Origin: Amaranthus tricolor
Taxonomy: Eukaryota > Streptophyta > Magnoliopsida > Caryophyllales > Amaranthaceae
NCBI RefSeq assembly: GCF_026212465.1
Contig: NC_080047.1
Location: 34,161,007 to 34,225,006 of the forward strand
Length of the DNA: 64,000 bases
Direction: 5' to 3'
Each line of letters starts with the position of its first letter. The stretch's first letter is position 1. Positions 60,587-64,000 of this stretch are shown piece by piece. The notes under the pieces are model-generated. The model did not search any database. It was given only the letters and a program-made list of their open reading frames with translations, and was not told the origin of the DNA. Both the position numbers and the translations under genes were made by a program.

Positions 60587-61240
60587 TCCGACTTGTCGAT
60601 GTCCCGGTTGCGGGTTACCTTAGTGGGAGACTTGGGATTTTCTTTTGAACTCAGGGACCCCAAACTGGGGGTCCGACTTATCGATGTCCCGGTTGGGAAA
60701 CATCATTTGGAATATTTTGAACTTTAGGGACCCCAAACTGGGGGTTCGACTTATCGATGTCCCGGTTGGGAAACATCATTGTGAAAAACTTGGGATATTT
60801 TGAACTCTAGGGACCCCAATCTGGGGGTCCGACTTATCGATGTCCCGGTTGGGAAACATCATTGTGAAAAACTTAGAATATTTTGAACTCTAGGGACCCC
60901 AAACTGGGGGTCCGACTTATCGATGTCCCGGTTGGGAAACATCATTGTGAAAAACTTGGAATATTTTGAACTCTAGGGACCCCAATCTGGGGGTCCGACT
61001 TATCGATGTCCCGGTTGGGAAACATCATTGTGAAAAACTTAGAATATTTTGAACTCTAGGGACCCCAAACTGGGGGTCCGACTTATCGATGCTACGAACG
61101 GATGTCAGATACTTCAAGTGATTTTTGGTCTTGGAACCCTATCCTAAGGGTCCGACTTATAGGTATCACAAGTTCGTTAGTGACAAAATAATTTGATAAT
61201 GGGACCCCTCTCAAGGGTCCGACTTATGGATATTACTGAT
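60587..61240. repeat. Tandem array, 83-bp units, sharing the motif of the left array
   Basis: GTCCGACTTATCGATGTCCC starts at 60587, 60671, 60744, 60827, 60910, 60993 and 61076 (period 83, one unit 73). Looser copies lie at 61150 and 61217. Each unit carries GGGAAACATCATTGTGAAAA, ACTTAGAATATTTTGAACTC and GGGACCCC. Units are nearly identical, so this array is recent. It lies between the pol stop and the antisense ORF. Confidence 0.95.
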
Positions 61241-61475
61241 TTAATAAGATTTGCAAAAGAATTTTACCAAATATTTGCGAACATAAGAGCCGGATAATCT
61301 GAAAATAAAACCTGTTTATTAATGATTGTTAAGGATACAAGCGATGATTGAAGTAATTTTGAATTACAACGCAATTATGTTGCGGAATGACTGTAGTCGC
61401 GGATTGGTACTGATGAGTCTGTCACTGATGAGGCTGTTTATGCTGATGCTTGTCGATTGCCCCTTGCAAATTTTA

Positions 61476-64000
61476 TTAAATGAAGAATTTTTTCAAATGG
61501 TCTCCATTCCATGGTCGGGGTAGTTTTTTCCCTTTCATGTCTTCTAGTTCGAAGGTTCCTGGTTTGACGACGTGGGTGACTCTGAAAGGTCCGTCCCAGT
61601 TGGCCCCTAACTTTCCTTTCTCCACGATCTTTCCCGTAGCTTCTATTTTTCGGAGGACTAAATCACCAATTTGAATGCGTCTGGTTTTGACGTGGCGATT
61701 GAAGCTACGGATCATCTTTTGTTTTTGTGCTATTGATCTCAGCATTGCGTTTCCTCTTGTCTCTGGCAGCAGATCTAAGTTTGCTCTTTTTCTTTCCTCA
61801 TTTTCGTCGTGTGAGTAGTAGGTGACCCTTGTAGAGGGTACGCCTATTTCAACTGGGAGCACGGCTTCAGATCCGTATACTAAAGAGAAAGGTGTATGCC
61901 CCGTTGCGTCTTTGATGGTTGTTCGACTTGCCCATAAGATGCCTGGTAGTTCTTCATCCCAATTACCTTTGACCCCCTCTATCTTCTTCTTAATGCCATT
62001 CAGGATCTCTTTGTTCGCGGACTCTACTTGACCATTAGTTTGCGGCCTGGACACTGAACTGAATCTGATTTGGATGTTAAACTTGTCGCAGTACTCGATG
62101 GTGTTCTTGTTGACGAACTGCCTTCCATTATCTGTTATGATCACCCGGGGGATGCCGTACCTTGTGATGATAATCCTCCATATAAACTGACAGACTTGTT
62201 TGTCCGTGATTGAGCTAAGGGCTTCCGCTTCTACATATTTTGTGAAATAATCAATGGCCACAATGATGAATTTGCGTTGCCCTTTTGCCGGAGGGAAGGG
62301 GCCAAGGAGGTCCATGCCCCACTTGTCGAAAGGCAGGACAGCTTGCATGGCGGTCAAGTAATTAGATGGCTTCCTTCCTATCTTTGAGTGGTACTGACAT
62401 TCAGGACATCTTTTGATCAAATACTCCGCGTCTTCTCGGAGTGAGGGCCAATAATATCCACTTCTAAGGACTTTCCCAATGACAGTCCGTACTCCTAGGT
62501 GTATACCGCATCCACCTTCGTGTATTTCGCGGAGGATATAGTTTCCTTCTTCAAGGGATACGCATTTCAGGAGGGGGTGTGTATATGACTTCTTGTAGAG
62601 CGTTCCTTCGTGGAGTTCGAACCATCTGGCTTTCTTCCGGAGCATTTTGGCCTGACATTCATCTTGGGGAAGCGTCTGATTCCGCAAATATTCGATGTAT
62701 GGCTCCATCCATGTTTCTGATCTGTCGATGGTATCGACCATGAAGTTGATGCTGGGGTTAGGAAGCACTTCCCAGATTATGTCTCGAGCCGCGGATGTTT
62801 CTGCTGTGCTGGCAAGCTTTGCCAGGGAATCAGCCTGGGCGTTCTGGGATCTTGGAATGTGCTCCAACGTGAACTTGTCGAATTTTTGAACAAATTCCTT
62901 TACTTGCTGCAGGTACATTTTCATGCTGTCATCTTTAGCTTCGAATTCCCCGTTCACTTGTCCAACAATCAATTGGGAGTTAGAGAAGGCGGACAATTTT
63001 TTGGCTCCCGTTTCGTAGCAAATTCTCAGTCCCATCAATAATGCTTCATATTCGGCCTCGTTGTTGGATGCTGCGAACTCGAACCTGACCGCCCTTTCCA
63101 TACGGACCCCGGCGGAAGACACAATGAGGAGTCCAGCCCCACTTGCTGATTGGGTAGAGGACCCATCTACATACAACTTCCATTCCTGATTGGGTTCAGG
63201 ATGATAGGGGAGAGTGCTTTCAGCAATGAAGTCCGCCAAAGCTTGGGCTTTGATTGCTGTTCGAGGCTCATATTCAATGCCGAAATCCGCTAGCTGGTTT
63301 GCCCAATCTGTGACGCGGTTTGACTTGTTTTTCCCTTCCAGAATCTTTTTCAAAGGTTGATCAGTCCGGACAATGATCTGGTGGGATTGAAAGTAGGGCT
63401 TCAATTTCCTGCTTGCCATGACGATTGCGAATATGACTTTTTCGACTTCACCGTAGTTTCCCTCCGAGCCACGGAATGCATGACTTACATAGTATATAGG
63501 AAGCTGTTTCTTTTCCCTTTCTGCTACCAGTACTCCGGATAACGAATATTCGGAGACAGAGACATATAGGACTAGCTTCTCCCCTTTGATGGGCGAAACT
63601 AGTTTTGGCAAGGTGGACAGGTGCTCTTTAAGTTGGCGGAAGGACTCTTCTGCTTCTGCTGTCCACTCGAACTTCTGTTGTTTTATTGTTTTAAAGAAGG
63701 GTGAACATTTATCCGCGGACTTGGAAAGGAATCTTCCAAGAGCAGCCACGCACCCCGTGAGCTTTTGTACTTCTTTTATTGAGGTGGGGGATCTCATGTT
63801 CTGTATAGCCCGGATCTTATCAGGATTTGCTTCAATGCCTCGCTCGTCTACCAGGAAGCCAAGGCACTTCCCTCCAGTAACTCCAAACACACACTTGTCA
63901 GGATTGAGTTTCATTTGGTGCTTTCGAAGGGTAAGGAACGTCTCTCGTAAGTCTGCGGCGTGCTGACTTGCTTGTTTGCTTTTTGTGATCATGTCATCTA
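61476..64000 (-). CDS. Tat gypsy polymerase, C-terminal part (RT end, two RNase H domains, integrase)
   Basis: An open frame of 838 codons from the Met at 63992 to the stop at 61476. It also extends to the window edge, where the bases before that Met encode the two Asp of the catalytic RT motif (..DDM). Residues 1-130 are the RT thumb and connection, followed by a gypsy RNase H-like domain (LYVSVSEYSLSGVLV) without its first Asp. A second, archaeal-type RNase H (about 270-400) has VDGSSTQSASGAG and NNEAEYEALL; here Asn338 replaces the usual Asp in SNSQLIV. The integrase zinc domain HEGGCGIHLG..CPEC is next. The core has Asp561 (GMDLLG), Asp621 (ITDNG) and Glu657 (QVESAN), a DD35E spacing. The C-terminal tail ends WNGDHLKKFF. 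No internal stop. Confidence 0.9.
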   Translation of the reverse strand, partial: DDMITKSKQASQHAADLRETFLTLRKHQMKLNPDKCVFGVTGGKCLGFLVDERGIEANPDKIRAIQNMRSPTSIKEVQKLTGCVAALGRFLSKSADKCSPFFKTIKQQKFEWTAEAEESFRQLKEHLSTLPKLVSPIKGEKLVLYVSVSEYSLSGVLVAEREKKQLPIYYVSHAFRGSEGNYGEVEKVIFAIVMASRKLKPYFQSHQIIVRTDQPLKKILEGKNKSNRVTDWANQLADFGIEYEPRTAIKAQALADFIAESTLPYHPEPNQEWKLYVDGSSTQSASGAGLLIVSSAGVRMERAVRFEFAASNNEAEYEALLMGLRICYETGAKKLSAFSNSQLIVGQVNGEFEAKDDSMKMYLQQVKEFVQKFDKFTLEHIPRSQNAQADSLAKLASTAETSAARDIIWEVLPNPSINFMVDTIDRSETWMEPYIEYLRNQTLPQDECQAKMLRKKARWFELHEGTLYKKSYTHPLLKCVSLEEGNYILREIHEGGCGIHLGVRTVIGKVLRSGYYWPSLREDAEYLIKRCPECQYHSKIGRKPSNYLTAMQAVLPFDKWGMDLLGPFPPAKGQRKFIIVAIDYFTKYVEAEALSSITDKQVCQFIWRIIITRYGIPRVIITDNGRQFVNKNTIEYCDKFNIQIRFSSVSRPQTNGQVESANKEILNGIKKKIEGVKGNWDEELPGILWASRTTIKDATGHTPFSLVYGSEAVLPVEIGVPSTRVTYYSHDENEERKRANLDLLPETRGNAMLRSIAQKQKMIRSFNRHVKTRRIQIGDLVLRKIEATGKIVEKGKLGANWDGPFRVTHVVKPGTFELEDMKGKKLPRPWNGDHLKKFFI

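Larger units (their letters stand above)
54897..64000 (-). mobile_element. Tat-lineage Ty3/gypsy retrotransposon, 3' part (continues past the window)
   Basis: Reading right to left: pol (RT end, RNase H, second archaeal-type RNase H, integrase), an array of 83-bp repeats, a long antisense ORF on the plus strand, a second looser repeat array, a polypurine tract and a 3' LTR ending near 54900. Two RNase H domains, repeats in the 3' untranslated region and an antisense extra ORF are known hallmarks of plant Tat/Ogre-type elements. The 5' LTR and gag lie beyond 64000. The long open pol suggests a young insertion. Confidence 0.85.

Noticed and set aside
60587..61090. Regular repeat-spacer look of a CRISPR array
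   Set aside because: The whole 83-bp unit is repeated, spacers are not unique, and the context is a plant retrotransposon.

Overview
This is repeat-rich nuclear DNA from a flowering plant. The coding genes recognised are plant-type: a pectin-methyltransferase-like (PMT) gene, a Kunitz inhibitor and an oligopeptidase A exon. A piece of plastid DNA is embedded in the nuclear sequence, and most of the rest is plant transposons. The gene repertoire and LTR families point to a eudicot. An order such as Caryophyllales is possible, but nothing here proves it. Non-coding DNA is very AT-rich, with introns of the GT..AG type.

Layout. 1-1.2 kb: decayed L1-type LINE on the minus strand. 2.0-3.6 and 4.3-5.2 kb: two Mutator-like elements with long terminal inverted repeats; the first carries a captured exon of an oligopeptidase A gene. 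6.7-7.9 kb: copia gag and integrase scraps. 8.0-11.5 kb: a large AT microsatellite, exon-like scraps and two unusual short-repeat clusters. 12.1-14.0 kb: RTE-type LINE. 15.9-16.1 kb: Stowaway MITE. 17.2-24.4 kb: the only apparently intact host gene, a PMT8-like methyltransferase with a non-coding leader exon and seven coding exons (616 residues). 24.8-29.8 kb: a decayed minus-strand copia element that contains a Cassandra-type solo LTR with a 5S rRNA-like segment. 29.9-31.5 kb: a Stowaway MITE, then a rearranged plastid insertion (psbJ plus the 5' end of atpB). 32.9-36.9 kb: a non-autonomous minus-strand LTR element whose right LTR carries an inverted block. 37.5-39.1 kb: a hAT-type MITE and a long-TIR element.

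39.3-46.9 kb: a Kunitz inhibitor gene split by a full-length Ty3/gypsy element, with a perfect 5-bp target duplication. 48-54.5 kb: nested scraps, including a degraded copy of the antisense ORF found in the last element, an internally deleted copia element, and a Mutator-like element with a 401-bp internal duplication. 54.9-64.0 kb: the 3' half of a large minus-strand Tat-lineage gypsy element. Its polymerase ORF is open for 838 codons up to the window edge. Beyond it, on the plus strand, lies an antisense multi-exon ORF with its own TATA box, flanked on both sides by arrays of one shared motif.

How the parts relate: host functions are limited to a Golgi-type methyltransferase and a broken protease inhibitor. 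Everything else reflects waves of transposon insertion, nesting and capture. The most unusual part is the antisense-ORF module of the Tat element, together with its degraded relative about 9 kb away.
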